Positions 49,560 through 61,468 of a stretch of DNA of 64,000 nt are shown one piece after another. Where the stretch lies: the NCBI GenBank assembly GCA_031763025.1, contig JASSKH010000011.1:12746580-12810579 (forward strand), in the 5' to 3' direction. The notes beneath the pieces were generated by a model. It was not told the DNA's origin and made no database searches. It saw only the letters and a list, made by a program, of their open reading frames with translations. The translations under genes and the position numbers were made by a program. Every line of letters begins with the position of its first letter. Position 1 is the stretch's first letter. The stretch is from Macrocystis pyrifera. Lineage: Eukaryota; Sar; Phaeophyceae; Laminariales; Laminariaceae.

Positions 49560-51015
49560 ACTGCTGTTGTGGCATAGTTTTGTGGCATGTATCTCTCTCT
49601 CTCTCTCTCTGTACTAGGATTGAAGGATCGACACGGGCACTGGTTGTGCTGCATGTGCTGGATGTCGACGGGTACAATGACAAAGGACGTGAACGTGATG
49701 CAGACATTGTGTCATATCAGCATATCAGCATGGTACATGCTTTTTCTGGTGTATGATGGTTACCGTTAGGTATGTACTACTACTGTAATAATGGATGTAT
49801 GGTATGTGCGTGAGTATAAAGTGTGAAGTGTGAAGAACTTTGTGAACTTTGTGAAGCAGCGAAAGACTGCAGTAGCACTACGTACGACAATCAGTTTTTA
49901 TTTTTATTTTTTGCGCTTGATACTCTGTAATTTTCATTGTATTTGTTTCCCTTCCTTTCTTCTGTTGACGAGGAGTCGTGTGGCTTGGGTGGATGACGAG
50001 CCTGCTTTGCTAGTTTCGTATTGCCTGACTGCTGACGCCGAGGGGTGGGGCACACAGCAGTAGTTGACGAACGCAGGACGGAGACGGCAGACAGGCAGGG
50101 TAGCAAGGTCCCAAACCGACTATTAATAATAGGGGGAACCTGGCTATGCTACTCATACCACAAACTGCTGCCGCCACCTGGGGAGTACTTTGTGATTTGG
50201 TTTGCCTGTTATTTTCCCCTGATTCTTAGTCTCACTCTGTTTATACCTACGTAGAGTGGTGTGTGTGTGTGTGTTTTTTTTTTTCAAGTGCCTGCCACAT
50301 CCCCTGCGGGGAGGCCCGACAGTTTTTTTTATAAAAAAAATCTTCTTCTCTTGCTCTCTTGCGATTTGTTTTCTTTGTTTTCTTTGGTTTTCTCTCTTTC
50401 ATCATAGAACATGTTTGTCGTGCCTGTCATATCCAGTATGATGGCATGTATGTGCATGGCATTGCATTGTCTACTAAGCTGTGCTTCATACCAGGTACTG
50501 GTACGTATCAACGTAGTACGATGGTTTGTTGCTATACTGAAGTATATACATATACCAGGTATATTTTAGTTTTTTTTTTTTTTTTTTTTTTTTGCTTCTT
50601 TTCTCTTTCGAATTGTCTTTGTTTTTGTTTTTGTTTTTCTCTTTGTTTCGTTTTTGTTTTTCTAAGTCATGGAATGTGTATGTCGTGCCTGTCGTACGCA
50701 GTATGATGACATGGCATTGCATTACATACGTGGCAACGTAGTATCTCTGTGGCGTAGCTTTGTGACCACAGAACTTGTATCTCTCTAGGTTTGAAGAATC
50801 GGCACGGACACTGGTTGTGCTGGATGTCGACGCGTAGAAAGAACGTTTAATGTGAAGAAAACAACAACAACAACAACAGTATCTCTGTGGCGTAGTTCAG
50901 GACAGAACTTGTTATCTCTCTCAGCTCTCAGGATTGAAGAATCGGCACGGACACTGGTTGTGCTGGATGTCGACGGGTAGAATGCACGGTTTAATGTGAA
51001 GAAAACACACACGAC
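49560..51015 (+). repeat. Cluster of LINE-family 3' ends, plus strand
   Basis: Core GCACGGACACTGGTTGTGCT then GGATGTCGACGGGTAGAA, as in the 3' UTR of the 42.8 kb LINE, at about 49630, 50800 and 50940. The last two form tandem units of about 138 bp (50739-50877, 50878-51015) ending GGTTTAATGTGAAGAA plus CAA or CA repeats. Confidence 0.82.
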
Positions 51016-51086
51016 AATCACCCATCACCAACAAATTTCGGCAATTTTTTCGATGCGCATATACAAAAAGCGAAATACGTGCTTAC

Positions 51087-51113
51087 TTGTACTTGTACTT
51101 GTACTTGTACTTG
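51087..51113. repeat. (TTGTAC)n microsatellite
   Basis: Five TTGTAC units directly against the TA flank of the next element. Confidence 0.9.
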
Positions 51114-51115
51114 TA

Positions 51116-51199
51116 CCACTCTGCCCGAAAGTCTAAGGATCGTTTCGATATTAATATGAAGACCAAGCGGTCCTTATATACGGCCAGACTGAGTGTGGT
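51116..51199. mobile_element. CCACTCTG TIR element
   Basis: CCACTCTGCCCGAAAGTC with AAGGATCG on the left; CGGTCCTTATATACGGCCAG and TGAGTGTGG on the right; left flank TA. Relative of the element nested at 39244. Confidence 0.78.
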
Positions 51200-52089
51200 G
51201 CCTATTATTAATAATAGAGTGTGTTTCACATTAAACCGTTCTTTCTTTCTACCCGTCGACCTGTTGATAGCACGTACGAGTGGCTTTAGACTGCGTGCGT
51301 ACGGGTCGTAGCTGGTTTGGACTACGCACGTACGTAAAGTTTTCAGGAACCCAGTGCAGCCTACGTGTGATATCACCCATCAATGTATGATACCAGGTGT
51401 ATGAAACCAGGTGTGATACCTGGCATTTTTTTTTTCGTTCGCTTTCTTTCCTTTTTTTGTTTCTTGGGTTTTATCTCTTTCATACGTAGAACATTTGTGT
51501 GTGTCGTGTCTGTCGTATCGAGTACGAGAAGATGGACTGAGAGCATTTTTTTAGGCACGACATACAACATTCTATGAAATAGAGAAACAAGAGAAAACAA
51601 AGAAAAAAACAAAAACAAAGACTAATCGAAAGAGAAGAAGAAAAAACAAAAGAAATGGAAGAAACAAACTGCTGTCGTGCCCCCCGCAGGGGATGTGGCA
51701 GACACTTGAAAAGAACGAGCTGGAAAACAAGAAAAAGAAGAAACACCACTACTTGTAAACAGAGTAAGACTAAGAGTCAAGGGAAATAACATGCAAACAA
51801 GAGCACAAAGCACCCTCCAGGTAGCGGCAGCAGTTTGTCGTAGGAGTAGCATAGCCAGGTTCTCCCTGCTAGTCCGCCTGGGACCTTGCTACCCTGTCTG
51901 CCGTCTCCGTCCTGCGTTCGTCAACTATGCCCCGCCCCTCGTTGTCAGACAATACGAAACGAGCAAAGCAGGCTCGTCATCCACCCGCGCCACACGACTC
52001 CTGATCAACAGCAGAAAGGAAGAGAAAGAAATAAAATGAAAAATCACAGATGAAAAAAAGGAAGACAAAGGAAGACCACGTTCGAACCA

Positions 52090-52705
52090 GCTGCACCAGG
52101 TGGCGGCACGAGTTGTATAGGCATGTTCTACTTTCTAGTCGGCCTGGTGCCTGCCTTTCTACCCTGTCTGCCATCTCCTTCCTACTTTCGTGCACCGCAG
52201 TTTCCCTTCTACTCCTCCTGTTCCCCCCCCCCCCTCCCCGCATTCCCTTGGTCGGGTTTTCTGCCGCTCCTCCTGTTGCCCCCCACTCCCCCCATTCCCT
52301 TCGCCACCACCCACGGCAAATGCACGGCGCTGCCTGCTCAGCTCAGCCTCATCCTCATCCTCGTGCCACCTCACCATGAACCGTTCGGCTGCTTCGAGGA
52401 TCCCCCGGTACTACTTCCCCCCCTTTTTTGCTGCGGTGGACCAGCGGTCTCAACTCCAAACACAAAGGGGTCAAGTTCCGTTGACCCTTCAGTGGCTCGG
52501 AACTCCCTAAGGTCTTCGACTATGCATCTATGCCAAGTCTTGAACTGTCCGCCAGGTCTCGGGTTCCTCTCCCCACCAGCCATCGTCCCGAACTTTGCCC
52601 GACTGGGCAATCGCTCCTTGCTTTGCCGTGCCACGCGCCCCCCGCAAAGAAGAGCCGCCGTTTACGAATGCATGTTTCGATGCTCTCGCAACGTGTCATC
52701 TTGAG
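52090..52705 (-). mobile_element. Fragment of the same LINE family, C-terminal coding part, frame-broken
   Basis: SKERLPSRAKFGTMAGGERN, FKTWHRCIVEDLREFRATEG and VRWHEDEDEAELSRQRRAFA on minus match the 43.4 kb ORF C-terminus, across at least two frames. A related + strand 3' end is at 52745-52825. Confidence 0.83.
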
Positions 52706-52825
52706 GACAGAGATTGTTGCATCTCTCTATTATTAATATTAATAGTAGGATCGGGGCATCGGCACGGACACCTGGTTATTCTGGATGTCGACGGGTAGAA
52801 AGAACGGTTTAATTTTAAGAACACA

Positions 52826-53960
52826 CAGACTGCCACAAGGAAGAGTAGCTTGAACAGCCACGAACTCGTATAAACTTCTGTCGCTTTGGAACTCGCGCAG
52901 CAGAATATTTGCAACCATCGTCAACTTGCGTGCGTGAGTGAATGGTGTTCATATTGATGGTATCGTACTGGTTGTTGCTGTTGCTGTCGTCTCATGCAAC
53001 GTGTGTCGTATTCTGCTGTTTTACTGACGTTGTTCGGCCACAAGACAAGAAAAATGCAGGCCCTGTGCTAACTCTAACCCTGGCCCTTTTATCGTTAACA
53101 TAACATGACATAGTCATAATATGATAATATCATAATATGATATGATATGGTGGTACTGGCTGAAGTCTAACTCCTGGCGCCGTGCTCCAGTGGAAGAATG
53201 AATCAGGAAGAAATAAAAAAATCGCGCTGACTACTATTAATAGCTGTCGCATCGCCAACAATGACAAATGATTACGGCGTGGTGAGCAGTTTCGATAATC
53301 GAAATATCGAACTTTGGACATATCGTTTACGAGTATATAGACAGCAGTAGTAGAAAAACGTGTTTCCCCCCCTTATTACTTGGAATCCCCGTGCTTTTTT
53401 ACGCAGATACATACTGACCGAAAGCTTCGGTACACATATCAGATATCGAAATCGTATCGATTCGTTTTTTTTGCTAGAATCGGTATTTTATCGAACTCGA
53501 TTCCGATAACCGATATCCGATATCCACCACTGTTGTCCGATATCCGATATTCTGGCAAAATAGTGGACGACGGCTTCACGCGTCTCTTTCTTTTAACATC
53601 GCCTTGGGCGTTCGTTGGCAATCTTGCGTTGGTGTGATCCTCGCGTAGATCTCTGCCCTTTCAGGTGAACTTAGGATGTGCCCGAACAGCAAATAGAGCC
53701 TTTCCAAGCGCAGCGATCAGCTGGCACACAAACCCAGCAGGCCTCTCTCTGGTTATATAGGGTTACAGGGTTAGCGTTAGGGTCAGAGTTCCGGGTCGGG
53801 GTGGCGGCTGCCGTTAGCGGAAGCCGAACATTATCTCACCGTCGGGAAAATATCCCTGACAGTTTCGCGCCTAAACCCTACCAGGTGCCTCGTGAGAATG
53901 CTGCTGCACTGCTGTATAACGGCATGATTTTATTCGGGCACGGCTGAGGTAAATCGTTTG
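52826..53960. other. Intergenic, no gene seen
   Basis: TATCGAT/GATATCGAAAT repeats at 53285-53560, telomere-like GGGTTAGCGTTAGGG traces at 53760, and a CATAATATGATA repeat at 53110-53145. Confidence 0.55.
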
Positions 53961-54261
53961 AACGGGGAGATTTACGCCAGCTTTGCGGGGTGTGGCCAGC
54001 TCGGTGTGGCAGCAGCGGTGTGTCCTACTGCCGCTTGCTGCTGCTGTAAGGTTCGGAGGTAGAGGTTGATGTCTCGGGTCCGAGTCCGCATCGAGTCCGA
54101 GGCCGCTGGTCGCATTTTAAAAGCCCTCACAGCCACCGTTAAAGTTGCCGTCCCGTCGCCCATCACACCCCACCCCACTGGCCACAAGTGAACTGCCCCG
54201 GGCATTTTTTTCACCATGTAATAATGTGGAAACAGCGTATTAAGCCCCCAACTGCTGTTGG

Positions 54262-54352
54262 AGGTGTCTTTATTAGGAGTAGGAACGGTGATCCGTCTCG
54301 GAAGGGATGCGTATTCAATGGTCGAATGGCTAACGCAAGCAACAAGTGAGTA

Positions 54353-54386
<34 letters not shown>
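54262..54386 (+). mobile_element. Type B LINE 3' end, C-rich tail of about 30
   Basis: SRNGDPSRKGCVFNGRMANA then SNK and TGA, GTATG and the C tract. WKQR and VGGVFIRS are still readable upstream (54222-54285). Confidence 0.82.
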
Positions 54387-54387
<1 letters not shown>

Positions 54388-54516
54388 CCCCCCCCGCCAG
54401 TCGGTGAGTGGTCGCCCCTATTAATAGTCGTCCTGCGCTTTGCAGCTGCTGTGTGCCGTTTCCGCCCAGCCTCACCTCAGAGGACGATCCCCCCTCGCTT
54501 CGGCAGTAACTGACTA

Positions 54517-54621
54517 TTACGGGGGCTCATAGTTAATAGGACCTATGGTGTACATAAAAACCTATATATTTGACTATTTTTACTAACAATATTTGGTCCT
54601 ATTTACTATGGCCCCCCGTAA
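54517..54621. mobile_element. TTACGGGGG MITE
   Basis: TTACGGGGGCTCATAGTTAA to CTATGGCCCCCCGTAA, flanked by TA/TA. Confidence 0.93.
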
Positions 54622-54864
54622 TATTAATGATCACATTATTAGTGGTACGCGACAGCAGCAGTTAAGAATCTCCTACTTTGACTAAGAAGGCTCGCGGCCT
54701 GTTTAATAGTGTGGTGTTGATGTTGAGCATGGGCTCTTAAATGCTGTTGTATCGGATTTAGAAAGGCGTTCCTCGCTGAGCACAACTGCGTGTAATCCGT
54801 GTCGTATACACGCACGGCAGCAGTGTCGCTGTACACATTCTTGGCGTTGAAACAAAATCAGCCT

Positions 54865-54927
54865 GAAATTCTTGTCATGTACCAAAAAGTTTCAGCCTGA
54901 AATTCTTGTCATGTACCAAAAAGTTTT
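54865..54927. repeat. Tandem duplication, 36-bp unit twice
   Basis: CAGCCTGAAATTCTTGTCAT then GTACCAAAAAGTTT, perfect repeat; very recent. Confidence 0.95.
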
Positions 54928-55222
54928 ACACGTGTCCGTGTACTACTGTTGTAAACTAGTGTTCTAAACTGCTGTATATTTACGTAAGCGTTGTTTTTGT
55001 GAAAATGTTGCACAAATGACTGGTGCTATTTCTTGTCCGAGCTTCTGCCCAAGTCCGCTTTTCGGCTGGGGTCGGAGCTGTCGCCCGTTGTCCTCGACGT
55101 TTTCGTGTGTGTATACTGGTGCGCGCTGGGTGTGTGCGGGCAGCAGCCGTGACAATGGATCCCTCCGTCGGTCCGTGTCCAGCCGTTGAGCTTCTTGTTG
55201 TGTGGTCGCTCTTGAAAAAAGT

Positions 55223-55483
55223 GGGCTGGGCACTGGAAGAGTATGTGCTGGCAGTAGTTATCTACAGCAGTAGTGATTGACCTGGCCAGTATATTCGCCA
55301 GCAATTTTTATCGTACGTACGCCCAAGAAGCACGTCATATTATTGTACGGAGACCCACTATTAATACGAGTAAGAGGGTTTCGGGAGCACAGAGTAGAGA
55401 TGCGAGACGGTTATTATAGTGTGTTGATGCATTTTAATGGCGGTACTATCGCTACTGACTGAGTCAGCCAATACCGAGCCCTG
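55223..55483. mobile_element. 255-bp MITE, copy 3
   Basis: GGGCTGGGCACTGGAAGAG to ATACCGAGCCCTG. Contains ACTATTAATACGAGTAA where the other copies read ACCACACGCG or ACCAATTGCG. Confidence 0.85.
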
Positions 55484-55971
55484 TAAAACAACGAATTACT
55501 CTATTATTTTCACACTATTGTGTCAAGTCAAGCCATCACTTGATTGATTTCACCCAGCCACACTCTATGTACCGTAACATTCTACTATTACTAGTCATAC
55601 TAAGGGGACTATGGTGCCGAACGACACGTGTGATAGGATATTAATAGTCAATTTCGGAGCAGATTTTGTCGAAAACGCGGGAGGCTTCGGAAAATATGTA
55701 CGCTTACGGGTAGTCGAGAGCTTTCCGTAGACGTATCGCTCTGCATCAGAGAGCATTAGCGTTTGCGCTCTCTCCGTCGTAGCATACCAGCGTGGCGAGG
55801 CGACCAAGGTGTATCGATCGTGCGTGTCATCCCAGCAGCCATTTCGGTCTATTATTGTAATATTAGTGTTAATAGTTTGTCCACAAAACGGGACTGCAGT
55901 ACTGAAGAGGTTGATGAGTGCTTCGTACCTGGTGTGCGTACGGTATGTACGCTGGCGACCTGGGAACACTG

Positions 55972-56087
55972 TTACGGGGGGCCATGGTAAATAGGATCTA
56001 CGGTACACACAAAAAAACCCATCTATTTCCCTATTTCTACCAACAATATTTGGTCCTATTTACTACAGGCAGTATGGTCCCCCGTTA
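55972..56087. mobile_element. TTACGGGGG MITE with a TACAGGCAGTA insert
   Basis: Standard ends; the inner block reads TTTACTACAGGCAGTATGG where the family has TTTACTATGG. A half copy of the CCCGTTTTGG family (55858-55912) precedes it. Confidence 0.92.
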
Positions 56088-56099
56088 CATCAATCCTAC

Positions 56100-57030
56100 A
56101 ATCCCACCAGTTCTGTACCTCGACTGATTAATTAGTTTGATGTCACCCTACTAATAAATATTGTTCTTAAGCTGTTGTACCTTGTAGTGCAATAGCAATT
56201 ATAGCCCCTCTGGTGTTTGATGTTATTTTTTGTTGACAAAACCGGCGGGGGGTGGGCGGCAACACCTCATTTTTTGGGGGGGAGGAAACACGTTACCATA
56301 TTTCTTGCCAACCCTGACGACGTACGTAACAAAAACCTCGAGAAGGGCCCAGACTTTTTTTTGCGCCTCCTAAATTGGAATCTCGCATATGGTACAGTAA
56401 ACGTACGGCTCTTTTGTAAAATTCACGCAAGACAAAATTATCAATTTTTGCTCAATTTCCTGGTTTGTTGCCTCAAAACAGCCTCATAGACTTGCTTACA
56501 CGTCCCGATAGTTCAAAGCATGGATATACCGGTGCTGCTGATGTTGAGAGGTACCAGGCACGCAAAGAGTGTTTAGAGTGTGCAAAATGTCTTGAAACCA
56601 TTGGCAACAGCAGTAAATATGGTTACTCGAGGGCGTGCGCTATGTGCTTCCTGCACAAAACTCTGTGCAGGGCCTTTGTCGTCAATTCCAACCTTGCACG
56701 TGGACCCAGACCAACCCAAGCCCAGACGTGACCCTGACCCTAACCCTACCCCGAACCCTTTGGGGGGCTCGAGGTCGGCAGGGGCAGTCACGCGGCTCGT
56801 TTTGGTGACGTTTTTTTATAAAAAACGCTGCGCGGCCGAAAGATCCGCCTTGACCAATAAGACCCGCATCCTGCACAGTTTTTGGTGCAGGGTGCAGCTG
56901 CACATAGGTCGAGTCTTATTCGAGAGGAGTTCGTATTGGGAAGCTGTTGATGGAAGTCTTTAGTAATAGTTCTATACTGCTGCTGTAGTTCATCGACAGG
57001 TATTAAAATTGTCTTACGTATTGTTGTAGG
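56100..57030. other. Intergenic, no gene seen
   Basis: Unique sequence with short ORFs; ACCCTGACCCTAACCCTACC (about 56730) is telomere-like. Confidence 0.5.
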
Positions 57031-57041
57031 TTGACCGTTTT

Positions 57042-57140
57042 ATGACTGTTTAAGACTACAGTCCCGTTTTGGAGAAAAAGTTGTTGAAACTTGAGTGCGT
57101 TGTGCCCAAAACATAACTGCAGTCCTAAGAGGGGTAGACA
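57042..57140. mobile_element. MITE with CCCGTTTTGGAGAAAA arms, eroded
   Basis: ACTACAGTCCCGTTTTGGAG / GTGCCCAAAACATAACTGCA; right outer end GTCCTAAGAGGGG. Confidence 0.72.
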
Positions 57141-57147
57141 GACTATC

Positions 57148-57256
57148 ACGGGGTAACATAGTGATCAGGACCGAATACGCTTGGTCAAAATACTGGAATG
57201 TGTAGGTTTTTTTGTGTGTGCGATCAGTCCTGATTGCTATGGGCTCCCGGAATAGT
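57148..57256. mobile_element. MITE family 2
   Basis: ATCACGGGGTAACATAGTGA / GGTCAGTCCTGATTGCTATG-type inverted arms; lacks the nested element of 39.2 kb and so serves as its empty site. Confidence 0.8.
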
Positions 57257-57584
57257 GATAGGAGGCGAGAGCATCGCTCGTAGTCTGTCACCAGGAATGT
57301 AAGTTTACCGCGTTTGTGAGCCGTGACGGACCGGTAGGTAACGATTCTAGCTGTATGCCATTACCGCTCGCCGTGACGTACCGCTCGCCTGGAATCTCGC
57401 ATGTCAGTTACAGGCAGGGGATGCATATCCTTATATTTCCCCGCTCAAGGAAAATCGTTGAAATGTCTACTGGACACGAGCAAAGAGCTTCTATGGTGTC
57501 ACCTGGACACGAGAAAAAAGCTTCTATTGTGTCACCTGCACGAGCAAATTGCAGAGCTGTTGGCGCGTCAGGTCAAACATCGCG

Positions 57585-58515
57585 GGCCAGGTCGGGTCGG
57601 GTCGGGTCGGATCGGCGCGTCGACCCGTGAGATTTTGGAAGCCTCCTGACCAGACTCGACCCGACCCGACCCGTGAGATTTTGAACACATTCTGACCCGA
57701 CACGACCCGACCCGCCAGATTCCGATTGACGCGTGATATACGGATTATGTCGCGGGTTGGCTCATCTCCACCTGCAAGACCATTTATCTCGACCCGCGGA
57801 TCCGACCCGTGGGTCGACACTTGAAAAAAACAATTGAATATTTTTTTTTTTGTTGTACCCCACAACTGCCTGGTCGGTGAAAACCCGACGCGCTCCGTCC
57901 CGGCAATGTAGGGATGCGAGGGTCTACGGTCATACGACTGCGGCCATGCATGATAATGAGTACACCTCCCCCTAAGGCAGTGTTGTGTGGCCTCGCTGTC
58001 GTGGATATTGATGGATGCGGACATGCGCATATATACGTATTTGGTAGTGTTTTAATGTTTGATGATGATGCCAAACGATATATATACATTTGGCAGTGTT
58101 TTAAAGTTTGATTATGATACCAAACGAGTACCATTCAGTGTTTGTACGAGAGGACCCTTTGGGAAGCAAGCGGGATGTTTTTTGAAACGTCGGATCAGCG
58201 GGTCAGCAGAAAACAACTCGGGGGTCATGATGGCCCGACCCGCGAGGGACCCGTTTGTGGCGGGTCATGAAACATGACCTCACCCGACCCGTGAGCTTTC
58301 CGTCACCTCTTGCCCCGACCCGACCAGTCCGCCCGTGGAATTTGATAAAGCCTTGACCCAACCTGACCCGACCAGTGAAATTTGGTTTTTTTTTTTTTTT
58401 ACCGAACCTTACTATTAATAGACCCGCGAAATTTGAAAACCTCTTGACCCGACCCGCCCGGACCCGTGAGGTTTTGAACACTTGTTGACCCGACGCGCGG
58501 GTCGGGTCATGACCC
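57585..58515. repeat. GGGTC/GACCC satellite blocks around a type A repeat
   Basis: 57585-57735 and 58240-58512 hold GGGTCGGGTCGG and GACCCGACCCGTGAGATTTT units. Between them is a tailless type A copy (57855-57970). ACTATTAATAGACCC at 58408 interrupts one unit. Confidence 0.82.
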
Positions 58516-58559
58516 GTGGACAGCCCTGGACAAGTGGGCCATGTCGTTCAATAAATAAA

Positions 58560-60520
58560 TACGGACTACTTCTTGGAATGAGAGGGAGACCGTAGGCAGG
58601 GCCTATGTCGGCAGTAGATTTTGTGTGTTTGTGATGTTGAAGGTTGAAGTCATGCATGCAAATGCAACATTATTTAGTGAAAAAGAGGTGCTGAAAAACG
58701 TGCTAATCTAGCTAGAGTCTCTTCCAAGTAAAAACAAAATTCCAGGGGTATCCAATGCAGATGCAGGCGTTTTTCTCCAGGAATTTTTCGTTTGTTTCGT
58801 TGCCGCGAAAAGTAAAGACGGAACCTCGTGCGTACGGGTTTCGTGACCGGTAATTACCGCTGTGCCGGTACGTAGCGTTCATCAGCGTCACCCTTGTCTA
58901 TCACGCGTACAAGAACTTTGATGGTCTCTGATGGAGAGCTGATGAGAGGACGAAATATGTACAATTGTGCAATTGTTGCTGTTGTTCTCACATGAAGTCT
59001 CAAAACGAATGATGGAGTCCGTACTGACACAAAGGTGCTGGAGTCCTATTATAGGAAGATCAGAAAAAAAAAAATCGAAATTCGGCTGCCTAAAAATGCA
59101 CGAGACGAAGAAGACGCACACAAGATGAAATCAATGTGCAAACTGAACTATATTAACATGGCCGCGGGTGTATACTCTCAACTACTGCACAGAGTTCCTT
59201 CCCACCGTTTCCCACAACTAGCCAACCCGTGGCTGCTGACTAGAGCACAGTGTAGTTGTTGCCGTCTGGAGTGCTGCCTGCACCGTACGAAACGCACGGC
59301 ATTAATAGTCGTGAACACAGAGAGGGACACGCCTCCCTGCTGTCAGGGGTGTGCTGTCACAGTGACCACTCGCGGACATGCAGTGAAAAAGGAGCAAACG
59401 AACCTAAAACCACCACATAAGTATCAAGTATCAACCATCGCCACCTCTTCCCAGACTGTCTGAGACAAGAGACAAGAGACAAGCGACAAAAGGTGCAGCA
59501 CAGCTATTACAGTAATATGATATTATACCACGTCCCTGATAATTGCGGGGGTCATTCCCCATGAAGGGTACACAACTACAACTCGCCAACACTGCAAATA
59601 CCAGTGACGTTAATAGCAAGTACTCGTACATAATACTGCCTCGTGAAAAACAAAACCAAAAAAAAAAAGCGATGACTGCTTCTCTCGTGATGGTGTGCGC
59701 GCCGGTCATGGGTCTCCGCGTGACGTCCTGCTGCCGTTCTTCATGGCCGCCTCGTCCATCGCCCTAGCCCGATCGACCCGCTCCTTAGCACGTGCTCTCG
59801 TTGCCGCTCGCTTCCAGTCCATTCCCTCTTCTCCCGCTCGTCCCGAAAAACAAAATGGGCGTCGCGGTTGCGGTTCTGATATGAACAAAAAAAAAAAACT
59901 CGCGTAGGGTGAATCCGTCTCTTCAATCCGTCTCTTCCCCGCTCGTCGACGCTCTGTCTCCCTCCTCCCTCGTCGTCGAGTCCAGCCTCCTACCGACGCA
60001 ATAGACTGATGTGCCGTAGTTTGGCCTGTGGTGGCGCCTGCCTCCGCGCACGGACACCCCGTACATACCCTTGTGGTGCTGTACGTACGTACGTACTTCT
60101 CTTCTTGAACGTGAAAAAAAAATAGACGTTTTGACTCCACGCTCCTCTCTCCTCTCTCTCTCTCTCTCTTGTTTGTACATATGTATACGTACATTTTTGT
60201 TTACGTGGAACTTTTTTTTTTTTTTTTTTTTTTTTTTTCAAACTTACCTGGAATGTTTTGCTCGAAACTCATGCGATCCCAATATTTGCAAGCTTGGAGC
60301 TTGGTGTCATACTTTGATCTAGAGTGTGTTACATTCCGTACGTACACACGATGGATGTTGTTGATATTGATAGAATGTTACGGCTGTGTAGAGCAAGATG
60401 CCGCGAGGGAAGATTCTACAGATATACGCACAGAGTAGGCGGTGCGGACCTTTCCACCCTTATCCCACCCCATCCGGACCTGATGCCACCCTCATATGAT
60501 CCCAGCCACAATGTGTGCTA
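58560..60520. other. Intergenic, no gene seen
   Basis: Includes a T20 run and CTCT microsatellite at 60155-60240. Minus-strand 59706-59870 reads an Ala/Arg-rich helix, but no supporting splice context was found. Confidence 0.45.
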
Positions 60521-60533
60521 CTATTACGGGGGT

Positions 60534-61035
60534 GCCGGCGTCCCCGGTGGCTTGGTAGGTGGTCCGCGAGCCTATCAAGATCAATTTCGTGAGTTCGAGT
60601 CTCACCGAGTGCATGCTCATAGGGACTTTTTCTTGCATTAAAGAGATTGATTAGCGGAAAGCGCGAGAGCGTGAGTTAGCTGTACATTCGATGAAAATCG
60701 ACGAGCAGTGGGAATGCTGAAACCCTATATGCGCGATAAAAAATAAAGGCACGTACCGGGGGGGAGAAGGGACGACACCTGTGACCACGGCTTGTCCAGA
60801 AGATCGTCGAGGGTAAATAAAACCTACTCCTACGAGTGGGCTGGAAAGTAAAAGTGATGATGAAAAAAAAAAAAAAAAAAAAAAAAAGTTAATAGGACCT
60901 ATGGTATACATAAAAACCTACTCGTATATTTATACCTATTTTTACTGACAACATTTGGTCCTATTCAATATGGTCCCCCGTAAATACCTATTTTTAGTGA
61001 CAACATTTGGTCCTATTTAATATGGCCCCCCGTAA
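60534..61035. mobile_element. TTACGGGGG MITE split by a tRNA-derived SINE
   Basis: Left end TTACGGGGG at 60534-60542, then the SINE, then AGTTAATAGGACCTATGG at 60889 resumes the MITE to CCCCCGTAA near 60983. The right third (CCTATTTTTAGTGACAAC to CCCCCCGTAA) is then duplicated to 61035. A TACTCGTA insert is at 60919-60926. Confidence 0.9.
60543..60888 (+). mobile_element. tRNA-derived SINE, copy 4, A22 tail
   Basis: GCCGGCGTCCCCGGTGGC start, GAGTTCGAGTCTCACCGAG B box, and a poly-A tail at about 60865-60887. The best full-length copy, inserted just inside the MITE left end. Confidence 0.93.
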
Positions 61036-61468
61036 TAAAACGAGCTCTCCGTAGCATCCGCCGGAGGCCCACCATCCACCCTGATCACACACACCTCCAC
61101 AGGCACAGCGGCCACGGAATTTTTTTTAAAAAGTAGAGAAAGAAAAAAAGACGAACTCGCGTAGTACCAGCCGGAATCGAGCGCGGGTGCCACGTAAGAG
61201 CAGGAAAGGTGGCGGTTATAACCCCGGCTCTCAGTCGGCGGCGCAATATAATATCCCCGGATCTCCGCCCCCCTTGCGCGATCTCACGTATCGTATTGTC
61301 CGCCAACTGCCCGACACCCCCGCAACATATTTGAACAAAAAGAAAAATGACAGATGTGTCATCGAACTTTTCTCGATTCTCTTATCTTGCAACTCGAATA
61401 CCTGGTATTAATACATATTATTTATTATTGATACCTGGTACGAGTAGTGTCATATTACCTGGATATCA

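Larger units (their letters stand above)
49950..52045. repeat. Large inverted repeat, arms about 49950-50740 and 51380-52045
   Basis: GACGAACGCAGGACGGAGAC / GTCTCCGTCCTGCGTTCGTC, AACCTGGCTATGCTAC / GTAGCATAGCCAGGTT, CATCCCCTGCGGGG / CCCCGCAGGGGATG and further blocks pair along several hundred bp with indels. The spacer holds LINE tails and a small TIR element. Confidence 0.82.

Noticed and set aside
59706-60194. 162-codon minus ORF with a helix-like segment
   Set aside because: Begins in a CTCT/GAGA microsatellite; no splice or family support.
60543-60640. Functional tRNA gene
   Set aside because: Only A- and B-box regions are tRNA-like; a long body and A tail follow and the unit is dispersed, so it is a SINE.
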